Translations under genes and position numbers: made by a program
Assembly: GCA_002964805.2 (NCBI GenBank)
Contig: PUDQ02000091.1
Span: 1 to 64,000, forward strand
Length of the DNA: 64,000 nucleotides
Reading direction: 5' to 3'
Source of the DNA: Trametes villosa
Lineage: Eukaryota > Basidiomycota > Agaricomycetes > Polyporales > Polyporaceae
Part shown: positions 54,043 to 64,000 of the stretch, piece after piece
Layout of the letters: every line of letters starts with the position of its first letter
Position numbering within the stretch: position 1 is the stretch's first letter
The notes under the pieces: model-generated
Seen by the model: only the letters and a program-made list of their open reading frames with translations
Databases searched by the model: none
What the model was told of the DNA's origin: nothing

Positions 54043-56618
54043 GCAGGTGCGCCGCCGTCGCTCGTCGTGTCCCGCCCCGCCCTTCCCGCCCCGCTCGTCT
54101 CTCTCCTCTCGCCCGTACGTATCGACTTGATTTACACGTATATATTGTATATCCTCGGCGTGGCACGCATACCATATATACCTGTACGCACACGCACCTG
54201 TAATGCTTTCGCTGCTCTTCTCCGTTGTTACCCGTGCGGCCGCGCGCCCTTGCTCTTCCCTGCGCGCGGCACTCCTGCTTTCGTGCCCATACTTCGCTGG
54301 ATATCACACATACAAGCCTTGCCGTTGCCATTGCTGCCACACTTGCTACCTCTCCAGCTATCCCCTCTTATTCTCTGTGCTTCCGGACGCGGTTCGAGCT
54401 GTTTATCCCCTTACACTTTGCGGACACTTCCCCTCCACATCATCTCCCTGATGGACCCGCCTTTCCCCTTTACCTTATCGCCCGCCTTCCGTCCCCCCGT
54501 GTCCGTGGGTGCGCGCTCGAGCCGCTCCGTGTCTCGGTGATCGTGAATGTCAGTCTCAGTCTCGGTGTCTCCCCGTCTCTCTCTCTCGTCTCGTCTCGGG
54601 TCGGTGGTGTAAGCTCTCGCGTCTCATACGTCGATCGTCGCCAGTAAACTATCCAATCATCATATATCATTCTCATTCTCACTCTCATGCATCCCCCGTC
54701 TCTCGTGTGCATCATCATGCCTCCGCGTCCTGCATTCCGCGGTGCGTCTCACTCTCACTCGTGTGCACGATCCGGACGGAGTCTCGCACGGCGGGCCCAC
54801 TCTGGCCCAGGATGTCGCCATGCGCGCGCGAGAGTTTCACGAGCCAGAGCCTCGAGCCCGCGGTCGCCCGTGCCAGTGGATGGAGGCCGATCACACCAGT
54901 GCCAGCAGCGAGGGTGATCGGCCGTGCGAGGACTCGGCGAACACAAGAACGTTCGGATCGGACGGAGGCATCGATCGTCGCCTGCTCCCTGCGCCGATCA
55001 CCCACCTGCCGCGCACGTGCGCCCGTTATCGCAGCCTGGCCGCCGCGCGCCACCGAATCGCCGCCTATCAGGTCGGGCGGGGCGGAGGACGGAATAGGGG
55101 CGGGGGCGGGGCGGGAGGGCGGGGCGGGCGAACGTTGTGGCTCAGCCGGGCGGAGAGTGGGCGCGATGCGCGGGCAATCGGGCGACGGGAGGGCGCGATA
55201 GGACGGCGGCCACGCTGCTGGCACGCGAGCGCGAGGACCAGGACGCGCCGGGCGATCGCGAGAGGTGCGCGCTGGGGGCGCGCCGGGTCAGGGGTCTTTG
55301 GCGTTGTGTATCGTCGTTCGCTCGCGCAGAAGACACCGCTAGCGTGCGACTGCTGATTGGGTATATGCTGTATTGCGTACCAGCCTGGGGACTTCCAGGC
55401 TGGCGCTGTTGCTCTGTCTGCGTACCCGAACTTCTTCTGTGCTCTCTGCGTACGCGACGCGCCGCCGGCGGAGGCAGCGATTGGGCGGGTCGCGGGAGAA
55501 GCTAAACTTTGCTCTCCGATTCGCTCGCACTCCTCAGACGCCCACTCAAGCGCCCACTACTCGTCCCTCTCGCGTGCGCGCCGCAAGCAAGGTTTGCTCT
55601 CTCACTCTCTTCCACCTCTTGCTCCTGCGAGGCCGTACTCGTGTTTCGTTTGAATCTACCCCCTTCAACCTCAGTCCTGCGGCAGATCATGACGCACGAG
55701 AAACCTCAGAAAGCCCGTAGTGCGATACGATCTCAATCTTAGCCTCAGGTACGCCTCTGTTCTGATCAATCCCACCTGCGCGGGAGATGGGACCTGTCCA
55801 TCGTCTGTCACGCTCTCTGTCGGAATACACACCCGACCATCCCCATGTTCTCAAGCCACACACGATCGTCCAGCGTAGAAAACCAGATTGGTACCGACCC
55901 GCGCCATGGCAACCACGCCTTTGTCTTCGATCCATTGCCCTCTTGAGTACTTACGCTAGACCGCGCACGGTATGGGGACGTTCACAGCTCGAGGAGGATC
56001 TGCAGCGCAGGCGGCGGCGGGGAACACGGCATGTAAGCTAGCATCATAGATCGTTCCACCTCTTGGGAAAGCATCATGAGCGCAAAATCAAACCGAATAA
56101 TCGCCGGCGCAGGGAGCCCTCCTGAACGTATCTGTTTGGCGACACCTTCCGGGGTCGCGACTCGGTGCCTCCCTCGGGACCTTGCTCTTACTCCGACGCT
56201 GACGCTGTGCCTGGCACTCCATGCCGCTCGCGCCCTCCTCGCTCTCTCTTGCTCTTGTCCTCCGCTCGCTGCCTCGCTGTGACCTCTGCTGTGCGCCCGC
56301 GCTGAACCTGTGAGGCCGTGGTCTCGAGATCTCACACCCTAGCTTCTCCCACCGCCGCCATCGCCCATCTCGCATCTCGAAGTCTATCATTATCATTCCC
56401 TGTCCTTACTTTTCTGTGCCAGCTCGCTTGCCCCCTCCTTCCCTCCTCCAGACATACTCCTCGCTTCCGCCTCAGAGCCGGAAGCGGCCTGGATGCACGC
56501 CCACACACGCCCCCACCCCACTCCTGCCCCGAGACACGCCCGCTGCTAGGCTCCTCCGCTTTCTCCTCGCCACTTTCGTGACATACGCGACTACAAGCGG
56601 CCTAATTGACGACCTGCT
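54043..56618. other. Intergenic stretch of 2.6 kb
   Basis: Begins with the 3' UTR of the zinc-finger gene (ACGTATATATTGTATATC at about 54135) and ends with the promoter of the next plus-strand gene. Open frames such as 54509-55201 lack any recognisable domain. Pyrimidine-rich tracts (54560-54600, 56390-56470) suggest promoters or 5' UTRs. No gene is supported. Confidence 0.5.
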
Positions 56619-58222
56619 ATGCCAAACTTCACGCTCGACGACACCGACTCTACGCTGTCGTACTCTGCAGACGGCTGGGCGGTGCAGCTCCCGACAGACC
56701 CGGACCTCGACCGGTTCTTCGACAAGACATACCATGCGGCGCAGGCGGACCAGGCGACGATGACCTTCACATTTCAAGGCTCGGGGTTCGCAGTGTACGG
56801 CTCGAAAGGTCCTGGACATGTACGTACCACACCTCGTTTCCCTCGAATCGCTACCCACCCAGACGCCTGCGCCGCACAGGGCAAGTTCCAGGTGCAATTC
56901 GACAACACAGTCGTGAACCTCGACGCGTCCGCCCCAACCGCGCAGTTCCAGCAGGAGCTCTTCGCGCACACATTCGAGCCCGCAAACGCCTCCGCGACGC
57001 ACCTCGTGAAGCTCACGGCAGTGCTCAGCGGGGACGGCTTGCAGGGGCGGTGGCTGGACGTGGACTACATCACGTTCTCGTCTGGGTCCGCGAGGTGCGT
57101 GTTCTATCTGTGATCGCTGGCTTTTGCGCGTGCGCTCATCTGTGTCGTGCTCCCATGCGCAGCGCCGCGGCGAGCGCCATTGGCACTGTGACTTCCCTGC
57201 CTCCATGGCTCTCTGGGTGAGTAGCATCGTGTTCTTGTTCTGTGTTTGGGCTCCCCTTTTGTGGGGCCATGGCCATGTGGTGGCGCGCGTTCTATGGAAC
57301 TTGGACGTGTGGCGCCTCCATTGAGAACAGCGGTCTGTATTGCGGCGTCCCGCTCCTGCGCAGCCTTCCATCTCTCTGCGTTCCGCACGCCCTTCTTCCA
57401 TCTCCGGCGGCCAAGGCAGACGCGCGTGCCTGAGGCCGTCTTCTCCCGCCCCGCGGCTACCGAGCCCTGCATCCATCTCTTCTGCGATAACTCCGTGCCT
57501 GGGATCCCAAGACGCGCCCATACTGATCGTTTCATACTGCAGTTCATCGTCCCAAGCATCACCCACATCGAGCGCCTCGGGCTCCGCGTTCACTCCGTAC
57601 GTCCCGCCCTGCTGATGCATGCTCGTGCACCTCGGCTCACTGGCACGCTTTCCCTACCACTAGCGCCGTATCCACCACAACCTCCTCCACCTCGAAAGTC
57701 CCGACGATCCTCGCCGCGCTCTTCGGCGGGCTCATCGGCCTCGCGCTCGTGCTGCTGCTGCTCTACTGCGTGCTCACGCGCGTGTACGCCCGCGACCGCG
57801 CGCGCGAGCGCGTCTTCCGCTACGGCCAGTCCTCCGCGAACCCCTCCGTCTCCCTCGCCGGCACATACGCGCACTCCGCCGCGGGCTCCGGCAAGTCCGC
57901 CGGCCCGTCCGCCGCGTTCTCCAACAGCGCGGCCGCGGGCGCAGGGGCGCTGATGGACCTCGTGCCGCTCCGGCGGAACTCGAACGCGGGCGCGCGGGAC
58001 GGGAGCGTGTCGAGCGAGATGCGCTCGATGTCGCTGGACGTGCACGGCGCGAGCCGGGAGGGCGCGGCGAGCCCCGCAGTGAGCGGCGGCGGCGGCGCGG
58101 GCGGGGGTGCAGGAGGGAGTGCGGGGCGGCCGTTGTTGAGCACGAGCCCGATTGTGTGGACGCGGCAGAAGAAGCACAAGGGGGACGCGGACTCGCTTCG
58201 GACAGACTTTCTGCAGGTGTAG
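56619..58222 (+). CDS. Single-pass membrane protein with N-terminal beta-sandwich-like domain, 360 aa
   Basis: Five exons: 56619-56819, 56880-57094, 57163-57216, 57543-57596 and 57664-58222. Phases agree, giving 361 codons. The N-terminal 140 residues (NFTLDDTDSTLSYS, FTFQGSGFAVYGSKGPGH, GRWLDVDYITF) match the galactose-binding-like ectodomain found in many mushroom membrane proteins. A Ser/Thr stalk follows (AIGTVTSLPPWLSGSSSQAS), then one helix at about 188-210 (ILAALFGGLIGLALVLLLLYCVL) and a cytoplasmic tail rich in Ser/Gly. No cleavable signal peptide is seen at this start, so a further upstream exon is possible. A ligand or sensor role is only inferred. The two 54-nt exons are typical of this family's stalk. 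Confidence 0.8.
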
Positions 58223-58760
58223 CTTGGGCCTCGGCGTGCGTGCGGCGCCGGTCTTGGGGTGTGTACGGACTTGGATGTATGCGGTTGTGGCTTGTTCGGA
58301 TATGCTCGTGCGAGTTTCTATGGAAGGGATAGTGTGGAATAGCTAATGGATTGCCCGCGGGCTGCACATACTTACGTTCGGTGCTACTACTTGGTTCGGT
58401 CAAGAGGTGCTGAAACTTGAGCATGGCCGGTGCAATCTGACTGGACAGCCTGTCGTTGAAGAGTCTGCAGCGCAGCGGACCTGCACTCCCGGGTATATGT
58501 TGATTGCGAGCCCCAGGATCTGACTCCAAGTCGTTCACTTGCGCGTCCGTCGAGTATCTGCACTCTCTCAATCGTGCACTCATGGTGTTTCTGCGGCCCC
58601 GCAATAGGGCTGATACAAAGGGACTTCAGTGACACGGAGACTATAACACAGCTACAGAGTGCGACAGAAAACAAGAGAAACGGAGAGCAGACTGAGAGCG
58701 AGGCCTATCGTACACAGCGGGTGTCAGAGCCCATCACAAAACATGCGACGAGAACAGCAG
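58223..58760. other. Intergenic stretch
   Basis: About 540 bp between convergent genes; probably the two 3' UTRs. Nothing else is seen. Confidence 0.5.
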
Positions 58761-59664
58761 TCAGAACAGCTCATCCCCAAACACTTCTCGGATCCTCGAC
58801 GTGAAGTCCATTGTCTTCCTCACACTGGCGGCCGAGACCACCCCCGTCCTCGGGGGCCCGATCGCGCCCGGGTTGGCTGGCTGGCCCGGGACGTTCCCAT
58901 GCACATACGAGCAGTAGTTGCACGCGCACGCGCACCCGGTGAACTGCACGCTCTCCCGGACCTGCATCAGCTTCGCCACGGTCGGCCACCCGAGCGCCTG
59001 CAGCTCCGCCGCGCCGAGCGCGTCCGCCTGGCAGAGCTCCCTGAGCGCGGGCTCGAGCCAGCCTGCGATGGTGAAGCGGCGCGCGAGGCTGACGCGCTCC
59101 GCGCTGCTGGGCACGAGCCGACGCAGCTCGACGACGGCCTTCTCGCGCACGCCATCGAAGCTCCACATGTCCGCGAGCTTGAGCGCGGCCATCCAGCGGT
59201 CTTTGGTGAGGCGCGTCGCGGACGTGCTAGAGGTACGCGTGAGCAATGCCGCCGATGAACTGGATGTGTGCAGATGGGGGGCTTACGCCGGGAAGATGAC
59301 GTGGAGGAGGGCGCGGAACTCGTCCTCTGTGACTCCGGGGAGGTGGATGGGGTTAGCGTCGGACGTGCCTTCTTCGCCAGACGGGTGGTCGGTGGGCGGG
59401 AGCTGGAACATGCCGCCGAAGACCTCCGAGTCCTCTTCGAACGGACGCCGAGAGACCTTGAACAATGTGCTCTCCACCTACGACGTGCATCGCGTCAGTG
59501 CGTATACAGAACAAACTTGCAGGATCATTTACCTGGAAGATGACATCGCGGCAGTAGAACTCCTCGTCGCGCTGCGGCATCGGAGGAGGGGTCGGCAGTG
59601 CTGCTGCCATGTCGCTTGTCGTAGTGGGGGACGTCAGCGCGCTGGGTGGCCCTTCTTGCCTCAT
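58761..59664 (-). CDS. BTB/POZ-domain protein, 262 aa
   Basis: Three exons on the minus strand: 59664-59533, 59477-59287 and 59226-58761. Phases agree, giving 263 codons. Residues about 36-150 form a BTB domain of the expanded mushroom type: EEFYCRDVIFQVESTLFKVSRRPFEEDSEVFGGMF, GVTEDEFRALLHVIFPA and RWMAALKLADMWSFDGVREKAVVELR. The C-terminal third has a CACACNYC cluster (possible metal site) and ends SRIREVFGDELF. BTB domains mediate protein-protein contacts, often as Cul3 adaptors or in transcription; the partner is unknown here. The ATG at 59664 is the first in-frame one with a clean alignment to the domain. Confidence 0.88.
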
Positions 59665-60732
59665 TCCACGAGAAACGTTGTCCTCCACGAGAAAGGGGAA
59701 GGCCAACGCCAGTACGCTTGGGCGATGGTGGCGATGAGGAAGGTGAGGCCGAGCTGCTGAACACGATTAAGTACGATTACGCTGGCTTCTGAGACGCCGC
59801 TGCCCGGGTGCTGCGGTAATAACGGCTATGTCAGAAGCTGCTGGACATGTGGATCCTGCCAACACTCTAGCGAGCAGCTGGTCCTCATGGAACTCTCGAT
59901 GCCATACGCCCAGCGCAACGGGTCGTCGTGGTTGCGAATGGCAGAGCTCGCACCTACATGAACCGGACCGATGGCCGACAATGTGCTTAGATGTTCAGAT
60001 GTCCGACTCTGGCAAACGTCATGAGCCAGCGCTCGCACCGCTACGTATGCTCATAAAACAAGAACTTCAGCCGGTCGAGTTATACCCTGCAATGCCCAAC
60101 GCAGTCGAGCACAACATCGAAGGGAGACCCGACCGCGCAGTGGTATCGCGTGTAATCCAATATTTCCAAGCCTTCACGCTCTATATCTCAGGCTTAATTC
60201 GCGTGCAAAGGTTAAAGGCTGAGCTCATCTAGATGCAACGGAAATACGCACGCAGGGACGAACTTGTAGTGCGCGGGTGGTCGCAATATTCACGATGGCC
60301 GTGGTTGTGAGAGGTGCCACACTTTATGCACGCGTGGCTGCACGAGTGTAGAGGTGTCTGGCAGAATGTGTACTCGTCGTCGGTCGATGTCCGAGCGCAC
60401 TGTGATAGTGGTCGGAGTCTGAGTCGCGTGGCGCTGAGTGAGGACGAGCGCCGACGCCCACCCTACTACTAGTAAACACCACCAGTACCACAACTTGCCG
60501 CCATATTCTGTCTTATCCTCCGAGGTTTCCGGCCTAGCCGCGCTCCGTATCATCTACGTCTTGTCTCTCGCACAAAAAACTCTATCATGAATCGGTGCAG
60601 GATGCTATAACTCTGTTGAACCCTAGACAATTTACGCGCGGTCTTCCTATGCTCCACCTGTACCTCGCTGTTCTCGTTCCTCCCTTCTCCGCTAGCCTGT
60701 GACAGTCGGTCTCCTCCTAGGTTCTGGACGAA
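59665..60732. other. Intergenic stretch
   Basis: About 1.07 kb upstream of the BTB gene and downstream of oxygenase copy 2. No supported gene. The part near 60230-60480 is less GC-rich. Confidence 0.5.
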
Positions 60733-62275
60733 CTAGTGCTTGGCTTGTAGCGCGACGTCTTTGTCCTTGTACGCGCCGACATCGGCGACGAGGCAGACCG
60801 CAGTGTACATGTAGCCCATGGACGCTTCGTTCCCGTACGTGATATAGTCTTGGCGCGTCTGGTTCAGGTTATCCGGATCAGTCACCCAGTAAATGAGGGT
60901 CCTGCGACCGTATTCCCTCTCGCACGAGGAAGCAGTCGAGGCTGCGCCGAGAGACTCGTCGTCATCGCTGGCACGGTCGGAAGACTTGTCGTCATCGTTA
61001 GCGTCGTCCCGCTCTTCGCCCGCGCTTTCTGCGTCGTTCTCTTCCTCCGTCTCACCGACGTCGAACTCCGCGTATTTGAGGAGGACGCCACCAGCACTTA
61101 TCAGTAAGGTGCGTGTGTCGTCCTCGTCATCCATGGATCCCGGGCAGTCGATATGATCGAGCATGATGGGAGCCTGAAAGTCTTCCGTCACGAGACGCAG
61201 GCGCGGCTTCAGACCAAGCTCCTTGCACGCGCGGTATAACGCCGCATCGCTCCCCTTGAGTCCCCTCTTGACAGCGACAAGAGGATCAGGGCCCTGCTCG
61301 TCCCATATCTTGGGCAGCGCGTAAACGTGGCGAAGGCCAAATCCGACCATGCCGCCCTGAGGGAGTATGTGCTCGCAGCGGAGGAATGCGAGCAAGGACT
61401 GCTTGATGGCCTCCGGATCTCCGTGCGGAGGCTCAGTGACGGACAGGCCCTTTGGAAGCCGAGGCTGCGACTGCTGGCTGACAGTGCATAGGTTGTAGGT
61501 GATCGTCACGCGGTGTCCAGCGAGCACGGGAAGGACTTCGTGCTCCACGTCGCTGAAGAAGGCGACGTACGCGATGCGGTCGGTGCGACCCGACAACAGC
61601 GTCGCAGCGTCGAAGGTCCACTCGTCCCCGTTCGAGCGGAGCACGAGCTGGCCGCCTTCGTGCGCCGTGGGGAGGACGACCACGAGGGAGCCGAACATCT
61701 GCTGGGATCGCGGTGTGTCGACGTGTGCTTTGAAAAACGCGCCCTTCCCTGCTCATCTTGTTCAGCACACATGCTAATATCGTGCATCACGCACTCACCG
61801 TAGACGTTCAGCTTGTACAGCTCCGCAGACAAGCCCTGCTTCTCCTTCTGGCCGGTGAGAAGACCTGCGCGGACGGCCTCGATGAGACCGGACTTCTCTG
61901 CGTCGAAGCGCATCACGAAGTTCTCGGCGTCCATCTTCCCCGCCTTTCTGTACGTCTCGTCAAGCACGGTCTCGTGGTTCTTCCCGAACGCCGCCGCATC
62001 GCACGCCTGCTCAAGCAACTCTAGGCTGCGCTCACCCTCGGGTGAGCTTGACTGCGTGAAGTCCATGAAACTGCGCACGTCGAGGTAAGCATGTTTCGTT
62101 CGTGCGGCTACCTACGACACGAGGCGGACGCGTACCGAGGGCTCTCTCTACCGTAGTAGAGCTCGAGCTGGTCCTTCGGGAGGGCGAGGGTCCCGCTGCA
62201 TAGGGGCGGGTCATTCTGTAGCGTGTCGCGGAGATGCTCGAGGAGAGCGGACGGCGTGGGCGAAGTGGCAGCCAT
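60733..62275 (-). CDS. Prolyl-4-hydroxylase-like 2OG-Fe(II) oxygenase, copy 2, 475 aa
   Basis: Three exons on the minus strand: 62275-62136, 62070-61799 (272 nt, the same length as in copy 1) and 61748-60733. Phases agree, giving 476 codons. Catalytic residues by the same alignment are H146 and D148 (FFKAHVDTP), H207 (VEHEVLPVL) and R217 (GHRVTITYNL). It is the most diverged of the three paralogues (RESP in place of KENH at the first splice, DVGAYKDKDVALQAKH at the end). The acidic spacer (EENDAESAGEERDDANDDD) lies in the C-terminal half. A TATATAT box about 45 bp before the ATG marks the promoter. It lies tandem to copy 3 on the same strand, with 382 bp between. Confidence 0.88.
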
Positions 62276-62657
62276 GTTTCGGTGGACAGTGTGTCGCTCC
62301 GTCTAGAGGAGGAGCCTATATATGCGCTCACGCTCCGCGCCCACCGGCCCCTTTTGCAAGTATACGTAAAAGACAATGCGCTTTCACCATCGTGCTTCGA
62401 CTCGTCACACTCCAGGCCCTTCGTCGCGAAGTATCCGATCTGCTCACGTTTCCTTGGGCTTCTCTCTGCTCCCGTCCCGAGGTTCGACAGCCCAGGACGA
62501 TTCATACACATTGCACTCGTATGCTCTCATCATCACGCGCATCCCAGCTGACAATTACATAGATTTCCTATGCAGAGTTTCCCTACTTTACGGTACTCGC
62601 GATAGAGGCAGCGGACAACGTATCAATCTGCGGGTCTATATGGGGGTCGCATCGCTC
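62276..62657. promoter_or_regulatory. Promoter of oxygenase copy 2
   Basis: 382 bp between copy 3's stop and copy 2's start. A TATATAT box lies at 62317-62323 on the strand of copy 2; a comparable CATATAG sits 55 bp before copy 1. No gene is seen. Confidence 0.6.
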
Positions 62658-64000
62658 CTACACACTATCCCCGCCCTCGCTCGACTCGGAGCCCGCCTCG
62701 CCCACCGATTTCTCTTCCGTGCTCGCGTCAACATCTACGCCATCGCCATCCTCGTTATCTTCATCATCGTCACCTTCGCCATCGTCACCAGTACTCTCCG
62801 CAGTATCTGCTCCCCGCGCGCCAATCTTGATAATGAGACACACGGAGAAGTAGATGAACCCCACCGCCGCGCCGTTGCCACAGAACATGACATACGGCTG
62901 GGACGTGCGGTTCCACTTGTCCTTCCGTGTCACCCAGTATACCGGGACTGGCCTTTCGACACGCTTCCTGTAACAGCCGTGACGGTATTCTTCGTCTCCG
63001 CTGCTGTGTCCACTACTGGCACTGGCGGCGTCGACGTCTCCGTTCTCGTCAGAGAATGGGAACTCCGTATCACGGTACCAGTGGTGCACCAGCAAGGAGT
63101 CGTCGTAATCGTCGTCGTCGTTGACATAGTACTGACTGAACACCTCCGTGTGGTCGAGCATCACCCGTTTCCGGCGGAGGTTCTTCGCGAGGACATGGAG
63201 CTTGGCCGACAAGCCCAGCTCCTCGCACGCGCGGTACAGCGCAGCGTCGCTTCCCTTGAGGTTCTTCCTCACGGTGTCGAGGGGGTCTTCGCCGGACCCG
63301 TCCCACGTGATGGGCATTGCGTAGACGTGACGCAGTCCAAAGCCCAGCGCAGCCTTCGGAGGTAAGTCCGTCAGGCTGCGAAGGAACGCATCCAGCTGAC
63401 CCTTCACAGGCACAGTGTTTGCGTGGACAGGACGCAGGATGGCCAGGCCCTGGGGCGGCGAGGGGCGCGTCGACGAGTCGTCGGCATAGTACAGGTTGTA
63501 GGTGACCGTGACGCGATGCCCGGAGAGCACAGGGAGGACCTCGTGCTCGACATCGCTGAAGAATGCGACGTATGCGATGCGATCGTTGCGCCCAGACAGC
63601 AGCTGCGCAGCGTCGAAGGTCCACTCCCTTCCCTCCTGGCGCAAGACGAGCTGGCCGCCTTCGTGCGGGGAGGGGAAGACGACGACGAGGGAGCCGAACA
63701 TCTGCGGCGAGTGCGGCGTGTCCACGTGCGGCTTGAAGAACTCGCCCACCCCTAGACGACCTCGCGTCAGCACGAGCACGGGTGCGTATCCATGCAGTCT
63801 GCGCTCACCGTAGACATTGAGCTTGTACAACTCCTCCCTGATCCCTTTCTTCTCCCTCGGGCCGGTGAGCAAGCCGTTCTGCACGACGTCGATGAGCCCA
63901 GCACGCGCAGCATCGAAGCGCATGAGGAATGCGTCCGTCTCCATCTTGCCCGCCTTCCTATACGTCTCGTCCAGGACGGTCTCCTGGTTCCTTCCGAATG
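62658..64000 (-). CDS. Prolyl-4-hydroxylase-like 2OG-Fe(II) oxygenase, copy 3 (5' end outside window)
   Basis: Minus strand. Exon 2 runs from beyond 64000 to 63809 and exon 3 from 63751 to 62658, with a 57-nt intron as in copy 1. The first exon and start are outside the window. It is much closer to copy 1 than to copy 2 (GEFFKPHVDTPHSPQMFGSL, SGHRVTVTYNLYYADDSSTR). Fe ligands, distal His and the 2OG Arg are all present. The C-terminus carries an acidic Asp/Glu/Ser tail of about 50 residues after FIYFSVCLIIKIG that copy 1 lacks. Confidence 0.85.
   Translation of the reverse strand, partial: FGRNQETVLDETYRKAGKMETDAFLMRFDAARAGLIDVVQNGLLTGPREKKGIREELYKLNVYGERRLHGYAPVLVLTRGRLGVGEFFKPHVDTPHSPQMFGSLVVVFPSPHEGGQLVLRQEGREWTFDAAQLLSGRNDRIAYVAFFSDVEHEVLPVLSGHRVTVTYNLYYADDSSTRPSPPQGLAILRPVHANTVPVKGQLDAFLRSLTDLPPKAALGFGLRHVYAMPITWDGSGEDPLDTVRKNLKGSDAALYRACEELGLSAKLHVLAKNLRRKRVMLDHTEVFSQYYVNDDDDYDDSLLVHHWYRDTEFPFSDENGDVDAASASSGHSSGDEEYRHGCYRKRVERPVPVYWVTRKDKWNRTSQPYVMFCGNGAAVGFIYFSVCLIIKIGARGADTAESTGDDGEGDDDEDNEDGDGVDVDASTEEKSVGEAGSESSEGGDSV

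Noticed and set aside
54509..55356. Frames of 204-230 codons between the zinc-finger and membrane-protein genes
   Set aside because: No recognised motif, overlapping one another in different frames, and no consistent exon chain.

Overview
The window looks like chromosomal DNA of a filamentous basidiomycete (Agaricomycetes, probably Polyporales-like). The coding regions are GC-rich, genes carry many 50-60 nt GT-AG introns, and the families present (BTB, HET, C2H2 and single-pass Ser/Thr-rich proteins) are typical of mushroom-forming fungi. No rRNA, tRNA or CRISPR was found. Exon coordinates come from reading splice sites by eye and checking phase.

Region 1 (1-19.6 kb) is a conserved housekeeping block. 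It holds a BAH/PHD-like protein (1654-2947) bracketed by two clusters of a palindromic hairpin repeat, an ETF-ubiquinone oxidoreductase (minus) divergent from a 13-exon GPH-family sucrose-type transporter (plus), a DUF1688/URC4-like uracil-catabolism protein (minus), a Ser/Thr-rich single-pass membrane protein (minus), and the ribosome-assembly factor RPF2 (minus) sharing a 180-bp divergent promoter with the lariat debranching enzyme DBR1 (plus).

Region 2 (17.5-37.4 kb) is an old tandem duplication of a DBR1-HET unit, each unit arranged tail to tail. Unit A keeps DBR1, but its HET gene is split by two recent insertions: a complete 5.57-kb Ty1/Copia retrotransposon (21536-27100, TSD CGTAG) and a 2.8-kb non-coding foldback element with inverted arms of about 900 bp (27485-30300, TSD GAGGATAC). 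Removing both on paper leaves an open frame of 795 codons. Unit B has a decayed, 5'-truncated DBR1 pseudogene, itself split by a 1.66-kb TIR element, and an intact 801-residue HET gene.

Region 3 (38.8-64 kb) holds a small unknown gene, three paralogous prolyl-4-hydroxylase-like 2OG-Fe(II) oxygenases (one plus at 40.4 kb, two minus at 60.7 and 62.7 kb, the last cut by the window end), a 9.5-kb gene-poor stretch containing a near-perfect 41-bp palindrome, a C2H2 transcription factor whose long last exon is open in two frames with alternating coding character, a second single-pass membrane protein, and a BTB-domain protein.

The most unusual items are the foldback element, the Copia element's apparent half-tRNA (initiator Met anticodon region) primer site, the twice-interrupted HET gene, the hairpin family around the BAH/PHD gene, and the dual-frame transcription factor.
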